From Pogostemon cablin (Eukaryota > Streptophyta > Magnoliopsida > Lamiales > Lamiaceae): DNA of 64,000 nucleotides. This document shows, one piece after another, positions 1 to 11,040 of this stretch (position 1 is the stretch's first letter; the number at the start of each line of letters is the position of its first letter). The stretch is from assembly GCA_023678885.1 (NCBI GenBank), contig CM042997.1, positions 29,084,064-29,148,063 on the forward strand. Direction: 5' to 3'. The notes under the pieces are model-generated. The model had not been told where the DNA came from, did no database searches, and saw only the letters and a list, made by a program, of their open reading frames with translations. The position numbers and the translations under genes were made by a program.

Positions 1-3000
1 GCCCTTTAAGAGACAGGCGATGGCACTGCTCCTCAGTGGTCTCAGTAAGATCACCTTCAGGACCAATCATGCATTCCATAGAGGTAACAATCTTCTCCCG
101 GATAGGATCAATTGGAGGGTTAGTGACCTGAGCAAACATCTGCTTAAAGTATTCAAATGTAAGTTTTTCCCTGTTAGACATCACTGCCAATGGAGCATCA
201 TTTCCCATTGAACCAAGGGCTTCAACACCATCTTTAGCCATTGGCAACAACAGCATCTCCAATGATTCAACAGTGTAACTGCACAAGCACGACAAAAATT
301 ACTTACATATGGGTTGTGGAAGACGAAAAGCCACAGCAAGGACAAGAAAAATCAAGGTAAGACATACCCAAAGGCCTTTAATGGGGACAATATCCCATGA
401 ACTCCCATGTTTTCCATATCTCGGTCATCATCAGATGCCTAAACATTGAATTACATGAGCACGTGCTCAGCTTGAGAATATAAATAAAAGAATTAATAAT
501 TAACAAGGAGATCTGAAGTATGCTAACCGGTAAAACACCAGCTATGGCAGGAGGAATTTTGACTGATTCTGAAACAGATTCAACTATGTCTTTCAAGTCT
601 AGCTTTTGCCGTTTTAGCCATTCACCATAAGGTCTTGCCAGCGAGTATTGTTGCTTTAAGGCATCGTCATCAACAACAACATGCTTCTCAAAGTCCACAA
701 GAAGCATCATACCAGGATTAAGTCTTCCTTTCCTAGATACATCTTCTGGGGGAATATCAACAACTCCAACTTCACTAGCCATGATAACTCTACCACTGTG
801 TGTTATGTAAAAGCGTCCAGGCCGTAAGCCATTTCTATCCAATGTTGCTCCAAGATATCGTCCATCAGTAACTGCAAGTTTTAATATGTGAGGACCAAGC
901 AAATATCACAATTTACGCAAATATGAATTTTTTTTAGAACACATACATGATATAAGAGCAGGCCCATCCCACGGTTCCATGAGAGCAGAAAAATATTCAT
1001 ACAGAGCCTTACGATCAGGATCCATGTTCTTATCATTTTGCCAGGCCTCTGGGATCATCATCATTATAGCTTCCGGGAGACTTCGACCAGCTCTGACCAA
1101 AAGCTCGAGTACTCCATCAAATGCACCTATAAAGTATGCCTCATATAAGTCATATGAACAACAAATGGAGTTACCACAATTTTGTTGTACAGAGTACAGC
1201 ATTAGAATAATAGAATTGGCACCAAAGAGAAATGCCCCTTCTCGTCAATTACCCAGGAATATTGTAAGCATGCAAGACCAGAAAGTGAAAGTTTCATTGG
1301 GTAATAACCTGAGTCAGATGAGCTGGCATCTACAATTGGCAGAAGCTTCTTCAATTCCGTCTTTGAAAGGCCGAGCTCCTTGCATTTCAGGAGACCCTCA
1401 CGAGCCCTCATCCTACATATGTGTAACGTCAGACAATTCCCAATAAGTTTTCCTCCTCAGTTGAGAAAGATCACAAGAAGTCGAAAAAATGATCATATCC
1501 ATCATGTAGCAAGTAAAAATAAACCCAAGGAAATGTGTAAATATACATCAAATTTTCAGAGAATTCCTGAATCAGAATGTCGATTTGAAGGAAACTCTTC
1601 ATATTCCAACCAAGAAAGTGATTTCCATGAAAATAAAATCAACTTCAATGCAACTAAAAACATATTACGCACAAACGTGAGCCCACGTGAAAGTTTGTAA
1701 TAAAGCACATTAAAAGAAAAACAGAAGACCCACCAATTCACATTGCCTCTAAGTGTATTAATCTCTCCATTGTGCCCAAGGACACGCATGGGCTGAGCTC
1801 TATCCCAGCTAGGAAATGTGTTCGTCGAGAATCTAGAGTGAATCTGAAACGGGATTCAAGAGCAACAGCTAAGAAATTTCATTAGATAAAAAACCGTTTC
1901 TGCAATTATTTGGTGTTCAAGACACTTCATTTTTACATACAACAGGATCATTGGAAATCATATTCACAACCAAGGCTTCCTTCACCAAAACATAAACTCC
2001 TTTCCATCAAACATGTTGATCTTAAAAGTGGATCATAGCAGAACAACACCAAGTTTCTGCAAACATTATTTACTTCGTAATGAGGTTCCTTACCAACTCA
2101 CCCAAAGAATCCAATCCAGCATCCAAAATCAAATAGTGATCAAGGGTGTGGAAGAACTTAAGAGATCATTCATACGTCAATGCCTCAGAAGTCATTCCCA
2201 ACCTTGCATTGCTTCATTTAATCGGTTGATCCCATGCTGTTCGTTGTTGAAGTGCGGAGTCAGCAGAGAAATAAAAAAGAGAATGGATAAATTATTTACC
2301 AGGGCCATGTAGCTCGTAAACCTTTCACTGCCAAGATCTGCATAGTAATACTCCTTCAACTGGATGGGCTTCAACTGACCTTTGTAGACTATAGTCCTGA
2401 TTAAAAAACGCATGGGAAACTCAGACGGAACCTTCCATCAACTAAAACATGTTAACATTCTTATCCACGGGAAACAAACCTCGAGGACAAAGAGCATATG
2501 TAAAAGTCTCTGACTCCACCATGTTGCAGGTTCAATGCAGCGCGAATAGCTACCATAGAAACCCTCCTTAATATGTACATCTGCGACAACATATTAAAAG
2601 AATTGAGGAATGACACTCTAGCTTTATTGGGTTAATGTCAGGATACAGTTCAGAAATAGTATTAAACAATAAACACCTGTTGCTCAAAATCAGCCTTAGA
2701 CCTGGAAGTGGCAGTAAGAAAAACTTGCTCAATGACAGGTTCTGTCTGTAGAGCAGAGTTTCCCAATCCTGAGTTATCTGTGGGGACAGGACGCCACCCA
2801 AGAACGGTGTGGCCAAGAGATTCAGCCACCTGCAGCGCAGACAGACCAAGATTTCAGATAATTTTTAATTACAAAAATATTATGGCAACTGCAAAAACAA
2901 ACAGGGTATCAAAAGTTTCAGTTATAGAAGTACCTTTGCGAACACAATTTTACTTTGTTCTCTCCGAGCATCGGAAGTTGGCAAGAAAAACATGCCCACT

Positions 3001-4012
3001 GCGTACTCTCCCGGGGGCGGCAACTCAAAGCCAGCACCTATAGCAGTCTGATATTTAAAATAAAAAATCCGGAAAGAATTAGAGCGCTAGAATTTTTATT
3101 TTAATCACAATTTGTTTTAGTGAAAGAAAATAACAAGTTTTTTGCAGTGAGCCCCCACAATAATAACAGTAAAACAAATGATTCGCTAATCCATTTACCT
3201 AGTTTCACCTCTTTATCAAATCTAGATAAATAATATAACCAAACAAAAAAAAAAGGTAAATCGAATTAAAAATAACTCATCCATCTTGAAGAGGGGAGCA
3301 ACAACAAATAAAAAAAAATTAATCTTTTATCTAACAAAAGTAAATTCGCCCAGAACTCTTTAATTAGATTGATATAAACAATAAACTCGGATCTGATTAG
3401 AAGAAAACCCAACCTCTTTGAAGAAATCATGAGGAATCCCCACGAGAATTCCTGCTCCATCTCCAGTATTGGTCTCACAACCACACGCACCTCTGTGAGT
3501 CATGCGCACTAACATCTCTATAGCATCCGTCACCTGGACACCCAAATTACCAATAATCAATAAAAACACATATCAACATAAAAGTCGTTTCATTTTTCAA
3601 GCGACTACAACTGTACCGTTTTGCGGCTGCTTTCACCGGAAAGCTCAGCCACAAACCCGACCCCACACGAATCCTTATCAAAGGACGGGTCATAAAGGCC
3701 GAGTGGCTTTTCCGGAACCTGAGACAGCGCATTCTTCACAACAAGTTGGCGCTTCTTAGTCCCGTCAGTCTGCAGAAGACGCAATCTCTCAGGACCCGAA
3801 CCCAAATCCGACACACCGCCTTTCCGCAGTTGAGAGCCGCAAACGAACCTATTTTCCAGGTTAACCCTCCTCTGCTTTTTTTGAAAAGCACGTGACGCCC
3901 TATTCCTCCGGGTCAAAGCCGCCACCGCATTCAACTGGTGGCTCGGTGCGCATGCTGGTCGCACCAAGCCGCCGCCTTTCACCTGAATACCGGAACCCGA
4001 CACCGCCGACAT
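1..4012 (-). CDS. GLT1: NADH-dependent glutamate synthase (NADH-GOGAT), N-terminal 12 exons; continues left of the window
   Basis: This enzyme makes glutamate from glutamine and 2-oxoglutarate in plastids, using NADH. Minus-strand exons with GT-AG borders and continuous frame: 4012-3617, 3533-3414, 3047-2934, 2829-2677, 2580-2480, 2396-2300, 1843-1734, 1412-1309, 1126-947, 871-528, 438-368 and 278 to below 1, about 689 codons of a roughly 2,200-residue family. The first 115 residues are a basic, Ser/Ala-rich presequence. Cys116, in DSCGVGFVAEL, is the expected catalytic N-terminal Cys of the mature class-II glutaminase domain. Further family blocks are MTHRGACGCETNTGDGAG, GHNGEINTLRGN, PEAWQNDKNMDP and NGLRPGRF. 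The match is to the NADH form; the ferredoxin form differs at these blocks. Start ATG at 4012-4010 precedes the presequence. No lesion is seen. The synthase, FMN and NADH-binding parts lie outside the window. Confidence 0.95.
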
Positions 4013-4400
4013 CGTTCCCAGAACTTTAATTTAACAAACAGCTATAAATCTTATAAGTATTTTATTTTAGTATATCTACACAAATTACGACAGTTTGTGA
4101 ATCAGATCTGGTGCAGCTTAAGGCAATTGAAGAGACTTGGTAAGATTAAGCGAAAACCCGATTCAGAGGAAAGTGAAGGAGAATCTAAAACCAAGGACAG
4201 TATATAAACAAGGAAGAAATAGATTTAGCCGTATCTCCTTAACGACTTAGAAATTATCTGAGAAGAATTATAATCTAAATAGGGAGGGATTGGGGTGGTT
4301 GATAGGATATGCTCGCAGAAGAGAAACGCCGCCGCGAGCTGTTAGCGAGTTGGACGAGTTAAGCGGTCTCGTCGAGGGAGTGAGGTGGTGAATTTATAGA
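4013..4400 (-). promoter_or_regulatory. GOGAT 5' leader and core promoter with TATA box
   Basis: On the minus strand CTATAAATT at 4399-4391 is a good TATA box about 380 bp upstream of the GOGAT start codon. It would place transcription start near 4360 and give a leader of about 350 nt. A leader intron cannot be excluded. Transposon sequence begins only about 140 bp further upstream (4534). The TATA assignment is inferred from motif and position. Confidence 0.5.
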
Positions 4401-4769
4401 GAGGGTGAGTCTGTCCAACACAACACTTGCTAATTCCCGTGGGGCCCATCATCCTTTATCCATAATTTACTCCACTAATTATTACATTATTCCATTTAAT
4501 TTTTATCGCTCAATATTTTACTGTAAATCATATCGGAAAAGTATATTTTTTTGTCCGCTAACTTTACTCAATTTTAAATTTAGTCCATAAGTTTTTTACT
4601 TTTTAAAAATTATCCATTATATTTGCAGAATTTTAAAAATCGTCCATTATATTTAAAATTTTTAAAAATCGTACATCATGTTTACCAAGTTCAACAAATC
4701 GTCCATTTCAACAGGTCATTAGCAGGTTATTCTAAAAAAAAAAAAAAATATGTAAAATATATATATATA

Positions 4770-5036
4770 CTCCCTCCGTCCCAAATTCAAGTTCATGTTT
4801 ACTGTAAATATGGAGTTTAGAAAAAATCACTTTTTGACTTACTTTTGAGGGTAGTATGGTATTTTGGGTAATAAATAAATGATAAAGTATGTTATGTGTA
4901 TTAAAAAGGTGATGTTAAATTTGAAATTAAAGTATGTTAGAGGGATATTAGTTTTTTTTCCTTTTATGGAAGTGTGAAGTTGAATTTGGGATGGAGCAAA
5001 ACGAAAAGTGTGAAGTTGAAGTTGGGACGGAGGGAA
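4770..5036. mobile_element. Stowaway-type MITE, family A copy 1
   Basis: A 267 bp element starts CTCCCTCCGTCCCAAATTC and ends with the inverted match GGGACGGAGGGAA. It is flanked by TA on both sides, as expected for Tc1/mariner-related Stowaway MITEs. A second copy of the same family lies at 30759-31031 and matches along its full length. Confidence 0.85.
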
Positions 5037-5079
5037 TACTATTTAAAAAAAATAGCATCCACTAAGAATTTATATTATA

Positions 5080-5306
5080 CTCTCTCCATCCGCCCAAAAT
5101 AGGGAATTTTGCTTTTGTGCACGTTGATTAAGAAGTATTGTTATTTAATGTGTAGTGTGTAGTTGTATTAGTAAGAGTGTGTATCCCATATTTTAATTGT
5201 ATTAGTGGGTGTATGCGGATCTCATGTGTGTAAAAAATGAAGTGACCCTCTTTGGAACGGACGACCAAAATGGAAAAAAGATCCTCTTTCGAGCGGACGG
5301 AGGAAG
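5080..5306. mobile_element. Stowaway-type MITE, family B
   Basis: A 227 bp element begins CTCTCTCCATCCGCCCAAAA and ends CGAGCGGACGGAGGAAG, with TA on both flanks. Its interior differs from family A. It codes for nothing. Confidence 0.75.
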
Positions 5307-6839
5307 TATCAATATTTAGTCAAATTTGCTCCACTTTAGTAATGAGATTAATATTGTTTGTTTGGTATTCAGAAGTGAAAAATAAAAAGTGAGATAAAAT
5401 TGGTTAAATAAAAATATAATATAGATTAATTGGGTTGAAAATATTCAAATGATATGTTATAGCAGGTCAAAGGACCAAAATGTTGAATTTTATGAAGTTA
5501 ATGGACTAATTTCAAAATTTTTATAAAATTAACGGACTAATTTCAAAATTAAAAAAGTTAATGGACTAATTTCAAAATGAATAAAAATTAGCGGACGAAA
5601 AAATCTATTTTCCCAATAACATACTCCATTTAAGATTATGCCTAATTACTAAAATATCATTATCATCTACTACTATATATAAAATGGCTTAAGCCAGTAA
5701 CATGTCCGGTAAGTGTACGGTTGCCGGTCATATCCTTCACACGCGTCGCCCCTTTTACATGTGTTCTCCAGTCTCCACGTATAAGGATATCAACATGGGT
5801 TCTCCTTCTGGCCCTCTTCTCCAACATCATAGTCCTCCGGCGGCCCAGCCTTTGTGTTCTCTCTTCAATCTACGTGGTTCTCTTCCACTAAGTTGAAACA
5901 GGTATGTTTTGGAATTAAGGACTCTTCTTTCTGTTTTTAGTTTTAGCTCTTGGATTCTGCTAATTTGACTACACTTTCTCCTTTTTTATTCAGGACTTCA
6001 AAATTTCTTGCATGTAGGGCGTTTCGAAATAGGTATGTATTGGATTTGAGTATTTTCTCTCCCTCCTATCTGTTCTTAGTTTTCTCTCATGGGTTCCGTT
6101 AATTTCATTTGTTGTTATTACTTAAATTAAGTGAATATGATTACATTTTGGGGTGTTTCTCATTAGACGGGAAAATTTTTGTTTCTAACTAGCAGTGTAA
6201 AAATCACCTCCCTCCCTCCGCCTTAATCTCGGCTCACCTTTTTTGCTTCCTTTTGCCTCTTGTCTTTGCGTGCTCCACCTGCATCTGTTCTTCGCATCAA
6301 CTTATCGCTTAACTGGTATGCTCCTGGCTTTGTCTTTCAATTTCTCAATATTCACTAATTTTGCTCTAGTGATGGTAGGAAGTTATATTTTGGGGGAAAT
6401 TGGATTTTGTTTGATTCCCTTAGTTTTCTGTAGGTAATTGTTAATGATAATGTTCAAGAAATTAATCATGCAGATGTCCTTCCTTTTATGCTCAGTTTCC
6501 TTAATTCTTGCCCGCATACTAATTAATCGAACAATTACCAAATAAACCCATTCACAAGCTTTGTTTCAGATATTGTGGTACACGTTCTACGCCATTGGAA
6601 TCACGATATCAATTAGCGTTTCAGTCCTCCCAACCGCCTGGTATTTTCTCGTAATCTAGGAGATGCTTCTTCGAACTTATTCCTGAAATTATTGTTGTTG
6701 ATTTCTTTGAATCAACTAAATTTATAGGGGAATATATATAACTGAGAGCAGTTTAGTAGCAGGAGTAGTTAAGTTGATGCTGCTATCGAAGCTCCTCGCA
6801 GTACGTGGAAAAACTAATCAGGTACTTGTGACATAATTA

Positions 6840-7087
6840 ACTGGAGATCCAAATAAGTTTATGTTTTGTAAGAGGTGTGATAATGCATACCACTGCTACT
6901 GTCAGCAACCTCCACATAAGATGTATTGGATTTCTTATCTTTTCAAATTTATTCATCAATCCACTTGCTTGTACGTTTCACTTGTAAAACAAGTAGAATG
7001 TTAACCATGTGCCTTACTTGTGTCCGAGATATACAAAGTGCTTCAGTTGTGGATCTATTGTTCTTGTGAATGGTGTAAGCGTTCGGT
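6840..7087 (+). pseudogene. Captured PHD-finger gene fragment inside the Helitron (two exons and an intron)
   Basis: Two reading segments match consecutive parts of a plant PHD-finger protein. Segment one, about 6845-6921, reads TGDPNKFMFCKRCDNAYHCY and then CQQPPHK. Segment two, about 6996-7086, follows an AG acceptor and reads NVNHVPYLCPRYTKCFSCGS and then IVLVNGVSVR, ending at a GTATGAG donor. The Cys and His spacing is that of PHD zinc ligands. The donor after segment one reads AAG|ATG where GT is expected, so splicing is probably lost. The rest of the PHD gene was not recognised in the Helitron. It is a gene fragment, not a functional gene. Confidence 0.8.
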
Positions 7088-7419
7088 ATGAGTTCTCCGT
7101 ACTATACTTTTTCTTGATGGGTTTCTCTCAACTATGTGATATTCGACTAAGGAATAGTAGCTATCAACTTAATTCTAATTTTTTGGAACCATATCTATTA
7201 TTTTGATGTGCATCTATGAATGTTTAGGAAGCTGGATGTGGCAAATCTTGGATTAGTACATTATGGTATTCCAAGCAGCATTCTTTCTACAACATTATGT
7301 ACTTTTTTTTCCAGTTTCATATATGATCATTTCCATTCAAAAGTAATATTGCTACATATTTTCAATAAAGAGAGTAATATTTGCTACATGTTTTCAATAA
7401 AGAGGACTGGAGATCTTAG

Positions 7420-9444
7420 TGATGAGAGTGAAAATAAGCGTGTTTTAATATCCAATTTAACACCTTTTTTATTGATATTGTAGTCTTATATGAGCAAAAG
7501 TGTCTTATATTCGATATATATGAGAATAAGGTGCACTTGAGGTGTTTTGTTGTGTTTTAGGTGGAAAAAGGGTGAAAAGAGCCAAGTTTGAGAAAAGGTG
7601 CAATTTGTGCAAGAATGTTGATAAACGCACGTCCAACTTGTGTAATTATTCTGTATTGTTTTGGAGCTCAGAACTCATAGTGTGATATATGGTTGGAAAG
7701 CCACAGAAGAGAGGGTCGTTTTGGCGTAAAGAACACCATCATTGAAGTCCGAACGAGGAAGTTATGAGCAAAGTGGTGACGCCGCGCGAGTTGTGCCGAA
7801 TAGAATTGCAGTGCTACATTCCATGGCCTGTTACATATTCAATTCTTGGATTTTTTGTGATTTCTTTATAAGAATAGAAAGCTCAGGAAGAGAGGATTGC
7901 GTGAGTGCAAAAATCACTCAATTCAGAGGTCGGATGTGAAAGTTATACGCGAAACGGAGAGACTGCGCAAGCTGATTCCGACCGGTTCGACCACGACAGG
8001 TGGGTTCGACCTGAGCATCAGGTCGAACCAATGTCGAACCAGATGGCGGAAAAACTAGTTCGACCACGACATGCTGGTTCGACCTGTTTTTCTGGTCGAA
8101 CCAAGCACCTGGGACGTCCAGAAGGGTGGTTCGACCATGGTTCGACCTGTAGGGGTTTGGTTCGACCTGTTTGGGAGGTCGAACCGCGCTTCGGGAACTT
8201 ACCAAATCCGTATTTTCGAGGCCAAAACGCGTGTGATCACTTGAAAAGCCCATTCCTAGCCTAGGAGACGTGATTACAAGTATAAAAGGAGGTCTATATA
8301 GCCCTAAAAAGTCCAATCAAGGAGGAACACAACACAATACAAGAGAGGAGAAGAGAGGCCACACAAGCAACACCCCACAAGGGGGGATCACCCCCCATCC
8401 ATAATCCACTTCCTTTCCTCCATCCATCCATCACTTTGAAGATTCGTTTGTGGAATCAAGAGGAGAACCAAGAGGAGGATTCAAGACGGAGAAGGACATG
8501 AAGACGCCATATCAAGGGTTTATTCGTTTCCTAATTTATCTTATATTTTCCGAATATCCGAGTAAGATCTATCCAACCCCCATGTGTGTTTCCTACAACA
8601 CCATGGGCTAGAGCCTTTTTGGTAGATCTAGGAGTTTTGATGGTTTTATGAATTAATTGATCTTCTCTGTGTAAACTTCGTACAACACTACTTTTGGATT
8701 ATTTTATATATGATTGTGCTTTCTTAATCCATATTCACGGTCGTTTTGTGCATCTTCAATTGGTATATAGAGTCTGAATATATATCTTGGTTGTAGATTG
8801 AGTGCGTTCACCGCTGAACAGGATTCCATGTTATGATTCTAAGTGAGGGGACTCCGAAGCTTCATTAGAACTATCATATATGAATATTTATTAATTGAAT
8901 TCAATTCAGATTATTAAGTAGGATAAAGAGGATAACTTCATAGTACCTATAAAGGGAGATCATATCGGGTTAGAGTATCAATCCTAGGGGGAAATAATTG
9001 ATACTGATAGTACCTAGAAAGGGGGGTGGAATTATATCTCTTGCTCCGAGGTTATTCACACGTGTTATACGCATGTTTGCTTGTGTCTATAGAGTAAATA
9101 TGCATGGCTTAGTGATGCGTCCATATTCCACAAGGCAGAGTCGGACATCAACGCATGAAAGGGAAATTAAGTAGTAAAACTGGATTACCCTAGAGCTACC
9201 TATTCTCCTACTTGATCCACTTTCGTATTCTTCGAGTGATATTTTATGTATTATTTGTTATTTTAATTATCAATAATTCCATACCTCAAACTTTATTATC
9301 ACTTGTCTTAATTAATTTAGATAATAATTAAATTGATAATACGCCGTCCTTTGGGTTCGATATTCACTTGGTCGCTTGCTTAAGCTGCAATTGATATCCT
9401 TAATACTTGGGGATTAATTTTGCATGCAAAGAAAACGCGCATCA
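7420..9444 (+). mobile_element. Solo LTR (2,025 bp) of a large LTR retroelement
   Basis: The segment starts TGATGAGAGTGAAAATAAGC and ends AACGCGCATCA, giving the inverted tips TGATG/CATCA. It is flanked by the perfect 5 bp duplication CTTAG (7415-7419 and 9445-9449). A TATA box (GTATAAAAGG, about 8280) follows a repeat-rich U3-like part, which fits plus orientation. No internal region or second LTR is present, so unequal recombination has left one LTR. Short open frames at 7742-8316 overlap on both strands, match nothing and are not genes. Confidence 0.85.
7980..8185. repeat. Cluster of about 11 direct and inverted GGTTCGACC / GGTCGAACC motifs in the solo LTR
   Basis: The 9 bp motif or a one-base variant recurs near 7981, 8003, 8021, 8034, 8058, 8074, 8094, 8128, 8139, 8158 and 8177, in both orientations. 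Neighbouring copies can pair as hairpins. The spacers differ, so this is not a simple tandem array. It lies about 100-300 bp upstream of the LTR TATA box. Confidence 0.8.
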
Positions 9445-9517
9445 CTTAGCAGTACAGAAAGTTTCACCTGATGAGACTACTGATAGACTTAAAATTGATT
9501 GGTTTGGTAAGATGGTA

Positions 9518-9791
9518 TGATGTGGTGCGTGTTGGGGAGTCCACCCAGCCGGGGCCACTGCTCGTGTATCGCTGTCGCCGGCACCGGGCTGGGGGAGAGT
9601 GCTAGTGGACTTATTATTATTATTATTATAATTACTATGAATTAGTTGGGCCCATATGTTTGGGCTTAGGGTTAGCTTGCTATTTAATCTCTATGATGTA
9701 CTCTCTTTGAATTATCACTACAATATTGATTTGAGGAGCCGTATCTGGCTATTGGCAAACAAGTTTTTCGTTTGATTCCTGAGTGCTAACA
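9518..9791 (+). repeat. 5' LTR of the gypsy element
   Basis: Starts TG and ends CA, and pairs with 14421-14693. It contains a (TTA)n tract near 9610. Its first 90 bases also carry the duplicate of the pol C-terminal coding sequence found at the 3' LTR. Confidence 0.92.
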
Positions 9792-9823
9792 ATTGGTCCA
9801 ACCTGCCGGATCACTCACCCGAG

Positions 9824-10950
9824 ATGACACAAACTAGTGAACAGCAACTTGACGAGATGGATAGGAAGCAAGCGGAGATGGCTGAACACCTTGGGAAGGT
9901 TGCGGTTGAACAAGACAAAATTCTACAGCAACTATCAACGATCACCAAGTTGATCACCGGCCTGACCGCATCGGTGGCAGGGCTGTCGATCGCGACCACT
10001 CGGGCAGCCCCCCGGACCACTCTTGGATCCGACACGACGATAGAGGGCTCTGAATTGGTTACGCAGCTGCAGGGTCGTGACACGGTGGAAACGGCGACCT
10101 AGACAGAGGTGATGAGCGCGAACACTGTGCCCAAGCCGCCGGCACCACCTGCATCCCCTACGCCCCCCACACTCTCAACCTTTGATGGAACGGATCTGAT
10201 TGGCTTGCTGGCTAGAGCCAATCAGCAGTTCAAATTGCATCAGACACCGGAGGAGATGAAACTACCTGCGGCCATGGTGGCCATGGAGGATTAGGCCCTC
10301 TATTGGTTTACATGGATGGAGACCCGAAAACCCGACATGTCTTGGAGTTAATTCGCTGAGGCCCTGATTGGCCATTTTAACTTTCGTTTCATAGGAAGCC
10401 CCTTTGAACGCTTGTCCTCCGTACGGCAGACCAAATCGGTGGAGGAGTACATAACAGTGTTTGTGCAACTAGCAAGCCAAGTGCCAGGTCCTAGCGACAA
10501 ACATTATTTGGGTTATTTCATGGTCGGATTGTCTGATGAGACCCGTAATTGGCTCCATCTCTTACGACTACCAGATCTGCAGACAATAATAGAGTTGGCC
10601 CGAGATGTTAAATTCAGCCTTGGGGCATCGGGCAGTGGCTATTCTATGAGGCCCCCGACTAGTTCCTTTGTTCGAGCATCTCCGTCCACGTAATTTTTGA
10701 CGTCGGCAAGCCTGTCCTTCATGTTTGGTAGGAAATTCAGCGGCTCGTTGGCCGGGTCGTCGGTGAGTTCAGCGCTGAGGCCTTCTTTCCACGGGCTGCC
10801 GAGCCGATCAGCTACAATGGGACAGCCCTCGGGTCCTACCCATTTTGGCCAAATGACCCCGCATGAGATGTCGGAGCTGCGCGCCAAGGGGCTTTATTTC
10901 CATTGCAAGAAGACGTTCGGACTAGGGCAGAGGAGGATGAATCGTTGGAT
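9824..10950 (+). pseudogene. Degenerate gag of the gypsy element
   Basis: The region opens with a coiled-coil-like stretch (DEMDRKQAEMAEHLGKVAVE) at 9854. The retrotransposon gag core follows, with FDGTDLIGLLARANQQF near 10180 and RQTKSVEEYITVFVQLASQV near 10425. The zinc-knuckle area near 10880 (KGLYFHCKKTFGLGQRRM) lacks the first Cys and the final His-Cys of the usual C-x2-C-x4-H-x4-C, so nucleic-acid binding is probably lost. In-frame stops at 10100-10102, 10292-10294 and just after 10340, together with frame changes, break it. Confidence 0.85.
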
Positions 10951-11040
10951 TTGCATCGCTTTGAGTACCATGGGGACATCGAGATATGCAAAGGAAAAGA
11001 GGCAGAGAATGTGCCTACGGTGACAGAGTCGAAAGAGGTA

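Larger units (their letters stand above)
4534..5615. mobile_element. Non-autonomous DNA transposon with long terminal inverted repeats (MULE-like), hosting two nested MITEs
   Basis: The left end (GGAAAAGTATA, T-run, GTCCGCTAA, 4535-4561) is the inverted match of the right end (TTAGCGGACGAAAAAAT through TTTTCCC, to about 5613). The similarity continues inward through related GGACTAATTTCAAAAT blocks repeated at 5503-5580. Two Stowaway-like MITEs (4770-5036 and 5080-5306) lie inside. Clean target duplications were not found, so the Mutator-type assignment rests on the long inverted ends only. Confidence 0.6.

Noticed and set aside
979..1446. 155-codon plus-strand frame
   Set aside because: It is the antisense of GOGAT exons 8 and 9.
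5702..5896. Short open frame at the Helitron start
   Set aside because: No family resemblance; it may be a captured fragment but cannot be named.
7905..8316. Open frames of 119 and 132 codons on opposite strands
   Set aside because: They arise from the palindromic GGTTCGACC cluster in the solo LTR.
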